Positions 10,359 through 19,227 of a stretch of DNA of 64,000 bases are shown one piece after another. Origin of the DNA: Ariolimax columbianus (lineage: Eukaryota; Mollusca; Gastropoda; Stylommatophora; Arionidae); the NCBI GenBank assembly GCA_036924085.1, contig JAVGWX010000019.1, positions 18,982,631 to 19,046,630 on the forward strand. Direction: 5' to 3'. A program made the translations under genes and the position numbers. The notes under the pieces were generated by a model. That model was not told where the DNA came from, searched no databases, and worked only from the letters and a program-made list of their open reading frames with translations. The stretch's first letter is position 1; each line of letters begins with the position of its first letter.

Positions 10359-10406
10359 AAATCATATTGCATTTAAAGTATATGTTTCAACTTGCATAGT
10401 TATATG

Positions 10407-10750
10407 TTGTTGTTTAATGTCTACAATGAGTAAGCTCACTCTTTTGAGTGCCCTGAAAAGTGTGTTGTGGCGGTTTGTTGAAGCTTTCCTCACATCCCGA
10501 GCGTGCTGATGAAGGTGGGTCACGGTCCTCCAGGCGGTCATGCTATACTTGGCTTCATTTGCACGTCGCTCACTACTACGAAGATCACGCCGATTCACCA
10601 CCTCATCAGCCAGACTGCCTTTAAAACAGCCTGTTTCCAGGGAATGCTACACAGAAGACAGATAAGGGTCTTGATCATATATCTTGCCTGACCCTGACAC
10701 AACATCCTGGTCAGTATGTTGTGCCTAACTTGACTAGCGTCTCAGTTCCC
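10407..10750 (-). mobile_element. SINE-4 copy 2
   Basis: Same order of boxes as copy 1, about 40 bp to its right and in the same orientation. More diverged at both ends; no target duplication seen. Confidence 0.85.
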
Positions 10751-10926
10751 CAATGGTTAACTTGTAAGGGTTTTATTTTGTGTCTTTCCTTTAATGTATG
10801 GTTATATTCAGTTTATTCAAAATTTATCCAATAAATAATTGTTATTACATATTATGTAATAAACTGTGTTATGTTCCACATCATTCTGTGCCACTTTCAC
10901 AAATAATCAAGAATTAGGTCATTAAG

Positions 10927-11276
10927 TTGTTGTTTGCGAATGCCCACAATGAGCAGTTTACTCTTTTGTGCGCCCTAAAAAGGACGATTAGTGGCGGGTT
11001 GCAGTGGCTTTCCTCACATCCTGAGCGTGCTGATGAAGGTGGACAGGGGACCTCCAGGCGGTTGTGCTATGCATGGCTCCATCTGTGTGTCATTCATTAC
11101 TACGGGGATCACATCGGTCGCTCACCTCATTAACCAGACTGCCATGAAAACAGCCCGTTTCCAGGGAGGGCTACTAGGAAGCCGAGGTGAGGGTCTTGGC
11201 CAGTTTATTTTGTCTGACCCTGACTAACATGTCTGATCAGTATATTTTGCCTGACCAGACGTTAGTCTTCCTTCCC
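10927..11276 (-). mobile_element. SINE-4 copy 3, with 11-bp target-site duplication
   Basis: Flanked by aggtcattaag at 10916-10926 and 11277-11287. The 350-bp body runs from a short (AAC)n tail to GGGAAGGAAGACTAAC on the minus strand. Very close to copy 1 over its whole length. Together they fix the family ends. Confidence 0.92.
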
Positions 11277-11287
11277 AGGTCATTAAG

Positions 11288-11578
11288 TAATCCTAAGACA
11301 ATAATTGAAATCAATCTAAAATGTGCTTCCTGAGCATTTATTTCTTACAGTGATTGAAAATAGAAAACTGGTTTAGCCACAGTTCAATTTACACATTGAA
11401 AGAATTGGCTATTTAGAAACATTGACATTTTATGAAATGTAAATGCTTTTATAGTTAAAATTATGGTTGTTTGACTCGAAACCTTTACAATAATTATGTC
11501 TTAAATTAATTGTTGAGAATAAATGTCATGAACACCATTCAAAATTTGTCATTTTTTAACAATAGCTTTGAGGTACTT
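11288..11578. other. AT-rich intron, no feature seen
   Basis: AT-rich single-copy-looking sequence between SINE-4 copy 3 and the MITE. No array, domain or splice-consistent exon found. Confidence 0.4.
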
Positions 11579-11582
11579 TTAA

Positions 11583-12234
11583 CCTTTAGCACGCCACATT
11601 GAATTTTTGAAAATTTTTCAAATTTCTCAATTTTGCAACTTTCAAAAATTGTAACTGTTCTGTTTGTTGGTCAATAAATATGATTTTCTTGTGTTTAGAG
11701 ACACAATTGAATAAAGAACTTGTTGATGTTATTGTTGTTGTTGTGTGTTTGTTAGTTTCTGAGATACAAGAAGATGAATGTGAAATTTTTTGAAAAAATT
11801 TAAATATTTGAACTTTCCCGGCCTAGTCTCTCCGATAGAAAACCATGGAAACCATAACAAAGAATCGATACTGTGTTTACAATATCGACACAACTGTTAG
11901 TTTCCAATTCAAGCATAGTTCTTTCATCTAAACAAATAAAATAAAAAAATTTACAAGATAAAGATCTTTCCCAACAACCTACTTCACCTTTCCCCAAAAA
12001 GTCGGCCTGCTCCAACCGGCGAAAAAAAATAATAAATCGTTCAAAAGCCATTTGTAATCTAACATACGATACTTTTACCGGCAAAAAGCGTGTGTAGATT
12101 GACGTGACGAATCCAGCAGTATAAAAATGGCTATCGGTAGGGTCTCCGTACTTAGAGGAAAAAAATTTCAACATTTTTTTTTGGTGACAGTGTGACAATC
12201 TGGGCGTCCCCGGTTGTCTGCAGCGTGCTAAAGG
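11583..12234 (-). mobile_element. piggyBac-type MITE, copy 1
   Basis: Begins CCTTTAGCACGC directly after TTAA (11579-11582) and ends with the exact reverse complement GCGTGCTAAAGG. The 652-bp interior has no transposase. It is an inverted relative of 25143-25813, sharing ACCATGGAAACCA, ATCGATACTGTGTTTACAATA and AAGTCGGCCTGCTCCAA (reverse complement in the other copy). The right TTAA is missing because a truncated SINE-1 starts there. Confidence 0.85.
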
Positions 12235-12327
12235 ATTCTGTTCTCTGGACTACATCCTGCTGCTTGAAAAAGCCCTATTCAGGGCTTGTTAGTGGGAGAT
12301 TGAAAACAAACGCAGAAGAAGAAGAAC
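12235..12327 (+). mobile_element. SINE-1 3' fragment
   Basis: Begins at ATTCTGTTCTCTGGACTACA and runs to the AGAAGAAGAAG tail; only the last 90 bp of the family. Confidence 0.85.
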
Positions 12328-12354
12328 ATTGATAATTCTAGTATCTTTAGACTT

Positions 12355-13078
12355 TTATGAATTCACTTATCACAAGGATCTCTGGAACACTTGATCCTTC
12401 AGGGGGACTTCAATGCAAGGGTGGGCACCAATCACGACTCCTGGCCTATGTGTCTAGGAAAGATTGGCATTGGAAAAGATGAATGAAAATGAACAGCTGC
12501 TATTGGAGCTGTATGTCTGCCATGACTTGTTCATCACAAACACCTTCTTCCAAACAAAGGCCCAGCACAAAATAGTCGGGAGACATCCTAGCTCTAGACA
12601 TTGGCATCAGCTGGACCCAATCATCACTAGCTGGTTTGAACCGAAACATGTTTTACTAACCCGCACGTTTCACAGTGCAGACTACAATAATGACCACTCA
12701 CTGGTCTGTTGCAAAATGAGACTCCAGCCCAAGAAGATCCACCGAGCAAGACCTGTGGGTAAATGCTACATACACACAGCAACAACTGATATCCCTGAAA
12801 AGGTGGAAGAATTCACAAAATCCCTCTCTGAATTACTGGGAAAACAGCATACTATTGGAAGCGCTACAGAAAGGGGGAACACATCAAAGGGTCAATACAC
12901 ACGACGGCGGTGGCGATCTTTGGAAAGAAAACAAGCAGAAATAACTAGTTTGAGCGTTGGTCCACCATCCTTGCACCAGTCATTAAAAAGCCCAAAACTA
13001 CTCAACTGGAGTCAAGATTTCCCAGAGCAGCACAACCTTGAAGGCTTACAAATCCACTAAGAGTACAGTACAGAGACT
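12355..13078 (+). pseudogene. EEP endonuclease domain fragment of a LINE
   Basis: Frames give LILQGDFNARVGTNHDSW, then ELYVCHDLFITNTFFQTK, GRHPSSRHWHQLDPIIT, TRTFHSADYNNDHSLV and KMRLQPKKIHRA. This is the C-terminal half of the exonuclease-endonuclease-phosphatase domain (GDFNA.VG, ITNTFF, HWHQLD, DH.LV boxes) of the LINE type often annotated as craniofacial development protein 2-like. The frame is partly open (12464-13060) and ends in decay. Same family as 53690-57180. Confidence 0.8.
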
Positions 13079-13165
13079 GGCAAAGAATTGTGCAAATGGC
13101 TATTGGCTTCAACTCTAAAGTCCATACAGTTGACAGCGGACACTGGTAACATCAGGGGAATGTAT

Positions 13166-13411
13166 TTTTTTGTGTGCGTTCGCCTTATTTCTTTAATCCC
13201 CAAGGTGGTGTGCGTTGCACTGTTGTTTTTATTTTGCGCCTGTAGGCCCAATGCATTCGACTTCAGCATGCATTTTATGTAATAAGGGTCTGCTTCCTCC
13301 TGCATTTTCTAAGGGTTTGCTTCCCCGGGGTAACGACCGGTGCTGTGTTGGGGATCGAACCCAGCACCTTCTAGTTGCGAGCCGCACCACTTAACCACTA
13401 GCCCACGCTGT
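13166..13411 (-). mobile_element. SINE-3 tRNA-derived copy 2, with 12-bp target-site duplication
   Basis: Flanked by aggggaatgtat at 13154-13165 and 13412-13423. The reverse complement starts CAGCGTGGGCTAGTGGTTAA (A box), with GGTTCGATCCC (B box) near 13345-13356, then the shared core TGAAGTCGAATGCATTGGGC and a 3' end GCGAACGCACAC plus A-run. A clear tRNA-derived SINE. Confidence 0.93.
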
Positions 13412-13424
13412 AGGGGAATGTATG

Positions 13425-13897
13425 AGAGCATAAATAAATCATGTGGCGGCGTCTCTGAGACCCATTCTGTGGAGGTGGGCCTTGAGTCTGCAATGTGCCG
13501 TTCTGAGTATAAAGACCTTTGTCTATGCTTTTCTGGTTTGTATTCTTTGTGTTGGTCTTTCTATTCCATCCTCTTAGATTGTTTGATGAGTGTCTTTGCT
13601 TCTTTATAGCTCTTTGGATAGGGAGTCTACGTGCCGCCACTTCCAGCTATAGCAAGCTCATCTGCTTTCTCGTTTCCAAGTGGCCCGGAATCCACTATAG
13701 GACTAGATCTGTTTTGTGAGACAGTAATCCGATGTTGTATTTTATTTTATTTTGTGTGAGAGTCTATCTTGTTTGGGGGCTTGAGATGGTTTGTAGTATG
13801 CTCCTGGAGTCAGTTAGAATTGCTGTTTTCTTTGCAGTTGTGTTTTGGCTGATAAAAAACATGAGTTGCTGCATGAACAGCTGTTGCTTCAGCTATG
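13425..13897 (-). pseudogene. LINE RNase H fragment (antisense)
   Basis: The minus strand shows AEATAVHAAT, SNSDSRSILQTI and WIPGHLETRKQM, the Glu and Asp boxes and WIPGH motif of LINE-encoded RNase H, with frame breaks. The right end joins the 48-bp minisatellite directly. Confidence 0.65.
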
Positions 13898-13898
13898 A

Positions 13899-14618
13899 AT
13901 GACAAATTATCAGTTTACTGGCCGTGTTTCATCATCAAACATCAAAATGACAAATTATCAGTTTACTGGCCGTGTTTCATCATCAAACATCAAAATGACA
14001 AATTATCAGTTTACTGGCCGTGTTTCATCATCAAACATCAAAATGACAAATTATCAGTTTACTGGCCGTGTTTCATCTTCAAACATCAAAATGACAAATT
14101 ATCAGTTTACTGGCCGTGTTTCATCATCAAACATCAAAATGACAAATTATCAGTTTACTGGCCGTGTTTCATCATCAAACATCAAAATGACAAATTATCA
14201 GTTTACTGGCCGTGTTTCATCATCAAACATCAAAATGACAAATTATCAGTTTACTGGCCGTGTTTCATCTTCAAACATCAAAATGACAAATTATCAGTTT
14301 ACTGGCCGTGTTTCATCTTCAAACATCAAAATGACAAATTATCAGTTTACTGGCCGTGTTTCATCTTCAAACATCAAAATGACAAATTATCAGTTTACTG
14401 GCCGTGTTTCATCTTCAAACATCAAAATGACAAATTATCAGTTTACTGGCCGTGTTTCATCTTCAAACATCAAAATGACAAATTATCAGTTTACTGGCCG
14501 TGTTTCACCTTCAAACATCAAAATGACAAATTATCAGTTTACTGGCCGTGTTTCATCTTCAAACATCAAAATGACAAATTATCAGTTTACTGGCCGTGTT
14601 TCATCTTCAAACATCAAA
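13899..14618. repeat. 48-bp minisatellite, exactly 15 units
   Basis: Unit ATGACAAATTATCAGTTTAC plus TGGCCGTGTTTCATCATCAA plus ACATCAAA; 720 bp. The main variant is TCATCATC/TCATCTTC. The first units are mostly ATC and the later ones TTC, so expansion was directional. The length is a multiple of 3, so several frames stay open; these are not proteins. It lies in the GRAMD1 intron, 9 nt from the linker exon's donor. Confidence 0.97.
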
Positions 14619-14627
14619 CAAACGTAC

Positions 14628-14826
14628 CTTCTCCATCATCACTGGAGTTCTGGAAACTGGAAGTTACTGTAGGCACATCTGGATTCATATCAGGAATAAG
14701 GTTTGTTGGAGCACAGGAAGATGAGTTGAACACGCCATCTGAGATGAATGCATCTGTGTCTTCTGTGCTTGCAGCAAGGTTGTTTTCTGCGGTAGTAGTT
14801 GCTGCCTCCGAGTCAGTTGCTTGATC
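14628..14826 (-). CDS. GRAMD1: GRAMD1 exon: acidic linker before ASTER domain
   Basis: A 199-bp open stretch from a somewhat weak acceptor (attcaaataag) to a strong donor (GAAG|GTACGT). It encodes DQATDSEAATTT, STEDTDAFISDG and NSSDDGE, a low-complexity acidic/Ser-Thr linker like the one between the GRAM and ASTER domains of vertebrate proteins (ELSDSSDTHDEGE). Entry is phase 0. One leftover G joins GA of the next exon to give Gly. It has no domain of its own, so the support is position, phase, coding bias and the donor. The 48-bp minisatellite begins 9 nt after the exon end. Confidence 0.8.
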
Positions 14827-14924
14827 CTTATTTGAATATTTTAAAATAAATTGTTTAGAACATGAGAAAAATATGAGTTCATACCAATTTTTCTGTGTGG
14901 GTCCCAGAGGACCTTACTTTATTC

Positions 14925-15314
14925 AGAAAAACCAGCCTACAGTGACTAGAAAAGAGAAGAATTTGAGGTGATTTAATGCATAAGATAATCAACGGAAAGG
15001 ATAAATTAGGTTAACAAGTTTTTCAAAATACAGCTGCCTCAAGAACAAGAGAGCACATTCACAAATTAATTAAAGATTAGGGGACGGCGTGGCCTAGTGA
15101 ATAAGTGGCACGGCTCACAATCCGAAGGTGCTGGGTTCGATCCCCATCACAGCACCGGCCGTTACCCCGGTGAAGCAAACCCTTAGAAAATGCAGGAGGA
15201 AGCAGACCCTTACATAAAATGCATGCTGAAGTCGGATGCATTGGGCCGACAGGCGCAAAATAAAAACCACAGTGCAACGCACACCGCCTTGGGGATTAGA
15301 GAAATAAGGCGAAC

Positions 15315-15378
<64 letters not shown>

Positions 15379-15590
15379 AAGATTAGTAACCAGGAAATAT
15401 CATTTTGTTTAGAATGCTTGAAATGCATTACCACAGAAAATAGTGGAGGCAGCGTGAATTAATGCATTCAAGAATAGATTGGATGTGCATAGGTATTTTT
15501 AGATCAAGTGAATGGAAAAATCAACTAGTTGTGTACAGACTTTGCAGAGTCTTCTAAACCAGTATAAAAACTTTAAGTTAAGTTAAGAAA
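14925..15590 (+). pseudogene. CR1/L2-like LINE 3' end, split by a SINE-3
   Basis: Decayed counterpart of 4050-4428: LEKRRI-like start, ACAAGAGAGCACATTCACAA, then interrupted at 15081-15375, resuming ATTAGTAACCAGGAAATATC to GCATTCAAGAATAGATTGGA and the hairpin CAGACTTTGCAGAGTCT plus TTAAG tail. Confidence 0.8.
15081..15375 (+). mobile_element. SINE-3 copy 3 with a very long pure A tail
   Basis: Starts GGGACGGCGTGGCCTAGTGA (A box), B box GGTTCGATCCC at 15134, shared core CTGAAGTCGGATGCATTGGG, then AAGGCGAACGC and a tail of about 55 uninterrupted A. The imperfect duplication taaagattag/ttaagattag at 15071-15080 and 15377-15386 marks insertion into the CR1 copy. Confidence 0.93.
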
Positions 15591-15594
15591 GAAT

Positions 15595-15941
15595 AGGCCC
15601 ACTGACCTCTACTATTCATTTTATAACTGGTGACTAAGTAGGGCTGTGTATGGACCTGCCAACCTCATCACATCAAATGGTACGACTGAAACCCTTTCTA
15701 TAAGAGAGTATAAATGTTTCGGTGCAAGCTCCCTAGTACTAGAATGCCAAATGCAGTTGTGGTCAACCTCACATTTTTATACACAAAGATTATAATTGTA
15801 ATATTTCAAAAATAAATATTTAAAAAAAATATTTTTAAAAATATAATTATTTTCTTATAAAAAGGCATGATCTTTAGACAGCTACAACATGTTTATGAAC
15901 AATAATTATTAATAAGTCACTTTTGAACAAAAGAAAGTAAA
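15595..15941. other. AT-rich intron, no feature seen
   Basis: No array, domain or splice-consistent exon was found between the CR1 copy and the left end of the piggyBac. Confidence 0.4.
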
Positions 15942-18168
15942 CCCTTTGAACCCTGGTCACCTGGCCTGTAAAACCCCACTCCCCTAGGCTCCTGAAGAAA
16001 AAAAGCCAAAAATGGACACCTGAACAAAACTAGTTACAATGACAAAACTAAGTGATCTGTTTCAATTATTTTATCTCAAATAGACTGACCTGATCATCTC
16101 CAATATTCCTGCTTATTATGCCAGTCCTCCCAGCATGTAGACCTATCCTTTAGGCACAGATAAGTTTCACAATGTATACACCAAAATTTTCTCTTGACTT
16201 GTTTGAATGGTCTGTCTTTGTAGGCCATGTTTGGGATGTCTTTGACATGCTTGTTAAATTTAAATGAGCATACTACACAAACATTATTTCCTGTCGCTTT
16301 TGGAGACATTTGTGGATGATGAACATTTTGCAGTCTCTGTTGTGCCTTGACACGGTTGTGAAGTTTTGCAGTAGCTGTTCTATAATCCCCAATGAGGGAC
16401 AAACAAACTTCGTTCATGAACATCCCAAATGTCCTGTAGCGTCTTCCTGTTGTATTGTGGGGACTATAATGATCCATAAGTATGTAAGCATTATTACATG
16501 CCCACATAAAGAATTTCACAATTAGCCTCCTAGGCCAGCGATAATGCCGTCGTGTCTTGTTGAGACGACAAATTTGGTCATTGACATCTGTGCCCCCCAT
16601 GAAAGCATTATAGTCAATACAAAGTTGAGGAGTTGGAACATCTACAGCTGTTCCATCCTTTCTAACAGTTCCAATTTCTGTTGGGTTGTGGTAGTTGGAT
16701 ATAAAATTCACAGGACTTTGGTCCATCCAGACAAGGCATACAATGTTATTATGGCAAATAAATTCTGAATGACCCCTGTCCATTTTCTTCTTTCCTGCCA
16801 GTACTTTTGGATAAAATTTCCTATTTGTCATTGCTGTACCTACAGCAAGTGTACCATAATCAGTGTACAACTTGTCAAAGAGAGTTACACTGTTGTAGAA
16901 TCTGTCCATAACAACAATATGGTTTTTGTTGACCAAATTCCCAGAAGTTAAAATTCTAATAACGATGTTACCAACAACACCAAGATCTGGAATAATATTG
17001 TCTGCTTTTCCAGTGTAGATTTCCAGATTCAGAATATATCCAGAGCTTGCTTCACAAGCCATGTAAGCCTTTATTCCCCACTTTATGGGATTTGACTTGA
17101 TATACTGTTTGCAGGCAAGCATGCTCTTCGAGGGGATCATACCTTCGTCTAAGCTCACGTGCTGTGAAGACGAATAATAGTGCCGGAATTTTGGTAGCAA
17201 CACATCCAACATAGACCTTACTTTGTAAAGTTTATCTGCTTTATCCAAAGCTGGGTCCTCCTCATCAACAAGATGAAGAAAAGTCCAGAGAGCAAGGAAG
17301 CGATCACGGTCCATTACAGTGCGGAAACCAGGAGTATGAGACACGAAGTTAGCAGACGAGCTAGACCAGTACTCCTCGTAACGTGGTTTACTCACACTGT
17401 GTTCCATTTGAAGATGCAGTCCAAAGAATGCTTTCATCTCTGACACTACTACACTTTAACATTTTTTGGCATAGTAGCTAGTTGGTTTCTTGCTTCTCAC
17501 CTGCTCAGCACGTCGAGTTGTCTTTGTGCCAGAAATCATTTTCCAGGAAAAGTTCAAAAAATTCACTGGCTTTACTTTCTGGATTAATAGATTCTGGAAT
17601 GTTCTTAGGGCCTATCTGCTCCATAAATGTTGTGTCTACTGCAGACACAGGTCTGAATATATTTATTGGAGACCAACCTGCATCAAATTTACTAGAGACA
17701 CTACCTGGGAGACGCCCCCTTCCACGCCCCTGTAAAACAGCCTGATCGCCAGAAAAATCAGGAACAGGGTAAGATGTAGCTTCATCAGAGTCTAATGAAC
17801 ACATGTTATCACTCAAATGATCATCTGATTCAACTTCTATATCAGTTTCAGCATAGTTGCTTTCTAAATCTAATTCATCGTCCTCCGAATCATTGAGGAC
17901 AATCTCGACAGCTTGTTCCATTGTAAGCCTTTTAGAACGCTCATTTACTGGTTTTTCTGCATGTCTTTTCATCGTGAAAATATTGTAAAAATTTGTCGCA
18001 ATGTGATCAGTTCATGGCACCACCATTTTGAAGTAACATTCCGGAAGTAGTATGCAAATTTTGCAGTGTCTATCCATACTATGCCTGTTCTTATAAGATA
18101 CGTGTGCTCTACCGGCAAACCGGTGACTCGGGTTATGTATACACACACCGGTTCATCGGGATCACGGG
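15942..18168 (-). mobile_element. piggyBac element 2 (decayed)
   Basis: The right end is ATCACGGG followed by TTAA (18169-18172). The left end begins CCCTTTGAACCCTGGTCACC after TAAA (15938-15941), a one-base-changed TTAA. The two ends share a CCC-T-GA-CCC-G pattern when one is reverse-complemented. Subterminal CACCGGTTTGCCGGTAG occurs on the right. The right end is firm, the left end tentative. Confidence 0.7.
16094..17972 (-). pseudogene. piggyBac transposase, broken in the N-terminal third
   Basis: The minus-strand ATG at 17972 starts a 155-residue acidic N-terminal region (NDSEDDELDLESNYAETDIE) up to FFELFLENDFW and a TGA at 17507-17505. Within the next 60 bp the family motif ETN-YA is split by a one-base shift and followed by a TAA. 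From 17446 a 450-residue frame is intact: EMKAFFGLHL, the three DDE-type boxes SLDEGM, VMDRFYNS and MGGTDVNDQ, and a C-terminal Cys/His finger CVVCSFKFNK, FWCIHCETYLCL, CWEDWH. Typical piggyBac length is 580-650 residues. Three lesions clustered in 60 bp; the core is otherwise complete. Confidence 0.93.
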
Positions 18169-18239
18169 TTAAGATTTTTACAAAGCAGATTCTCATTTCA
18201 ACATTTTAACAGCACAAGGTTAAGAAAAAATACTTTCTA

Positions 18240-18460
18240 TTCACCAGATCAAATGGTCTTGCAAATACAATCCTCCATGGAAAGTTACATGGCAGACGAT
18301 GAAGAGGCCGCCCCAAAAAGAGATGGGAGGACAACATAAAAGAATGGACCAATCTCCGACCAGAAGAGTCACAGGCAGCGGCACTGACAGAGAAGGGTGG
18401 TGTGGTGTTGTGAGGATGTCTTCATGTGTGCCCCAATGACCTGACTCACCCGACAAAGCA
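18240..18460 (+). pseudogene. LINE RT C-terminal end fragment
   Basis: Near-identical to 39660-39895: AAATGGTCTTGCAAATA, then AGGCCGCCCCAAAAAGAGAT, GGACCAATCTCCGACCAGAA. Encodes the NGLAN.IL and GRRRGRP.. end of an endonuclease/RT LINE. Confidence 0.8.
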
Positions 18461-19198
18461 CTATTCTCTTATTCATGTACCCTAAGTAGAGCAATATAAT
18501 GAATGCTGAACATCTGCTACAAAGGTATCGAACATATGAGGAACAAAGAAAGCATATATGGGCATCATCAATATCACTCCTGGACAAACTCTCTAGAAAT
18601 TTTAGATGTATTCAAGTTGATATCTGAAAGTGTACAACAAAAAAGACAAATAGAACCTTGTTTCAAACCCAGAAGACCTCTGTGCAGTCACCAAGATTTT
18701 GATCTGTATAAATATATATAGACACAATTTTGATCCGCATGAATGCTGGGCAGGTCAGGCAATACCATAGCTTGTAGAGTCTTGTACGCTTGAGTGATTA
18801 CACCTGAACAATAGCCACCTTTTACGACATGTTTAATTGCCGTAGTGGTCTTATTCTCATATCTGTTATGTACAGATCCATCACAAAAACCACTAGTGCT
18901 TCGAATGAGAAAACGAGAGAAAATCAATTGTATAATCCTTCTTACATGCAGAAAATGCATTTGGTAGTTTATAAAAGTGTCGTTAGGTGGCAGCAACATT
19001 CAGCTTTGTGATTGGTGAAGGTAGCAGACGCTAGGTGTCGCATGCAGATGTGCAGCTCAAATAGAACAGGCGAGTAACAATAGACAGTGTAGCAACTGCA
19101 ATAGGGTGTTTGCATAGTTTAGCCTACAGCATAATTGATGATCCCACCTTGGTGGGAACGTTTTGCAAATGACGAAGAGATTGAATGTGAAGTGTGAA
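18461..19198. other. unassigned; hairpin and CCAAT-like sequences
   Basis: Contains a short R1-like piece (18800-18850, TTTTACGACATG), a GTGATTGGTGAAGG stretch near 19005 and the inverted repeat TCCCACC-TT-GGTGGGA near 19143. No domain found. It leads into a small ATG-led frame beginning at 19200. Confidence 0.35.
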
Positions 19199-19227
19199 TA
19201 TGGCTGCAGGTTTTGGTGCAATGATAA

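Noticed and set aside
13340..13411. tRNA gene (A and B boxes)
   Set aside because: Part of a SINE-3 with target duplication and a non-tRNA body; no complete cloverleaf. The same holds for 15085-15160 and 61126-61195.
13895..14824. 309- and 257-residue open frames with perfect 16-residue repeats
   Set aside because: They are two frames of one 48-bp minisatellite; frames stay open because 48 is a multiple of 3. The minus-strand exon at the right end is the only coding signal.
17447..17504. Short intron in piggyBac element 2 (CAG|GTGAGAA donor)
   Set aside because: A TGA precedes the donor and the conserved ETN-YA residues are inside the supposed intron, so frameshift and stops explain it better.
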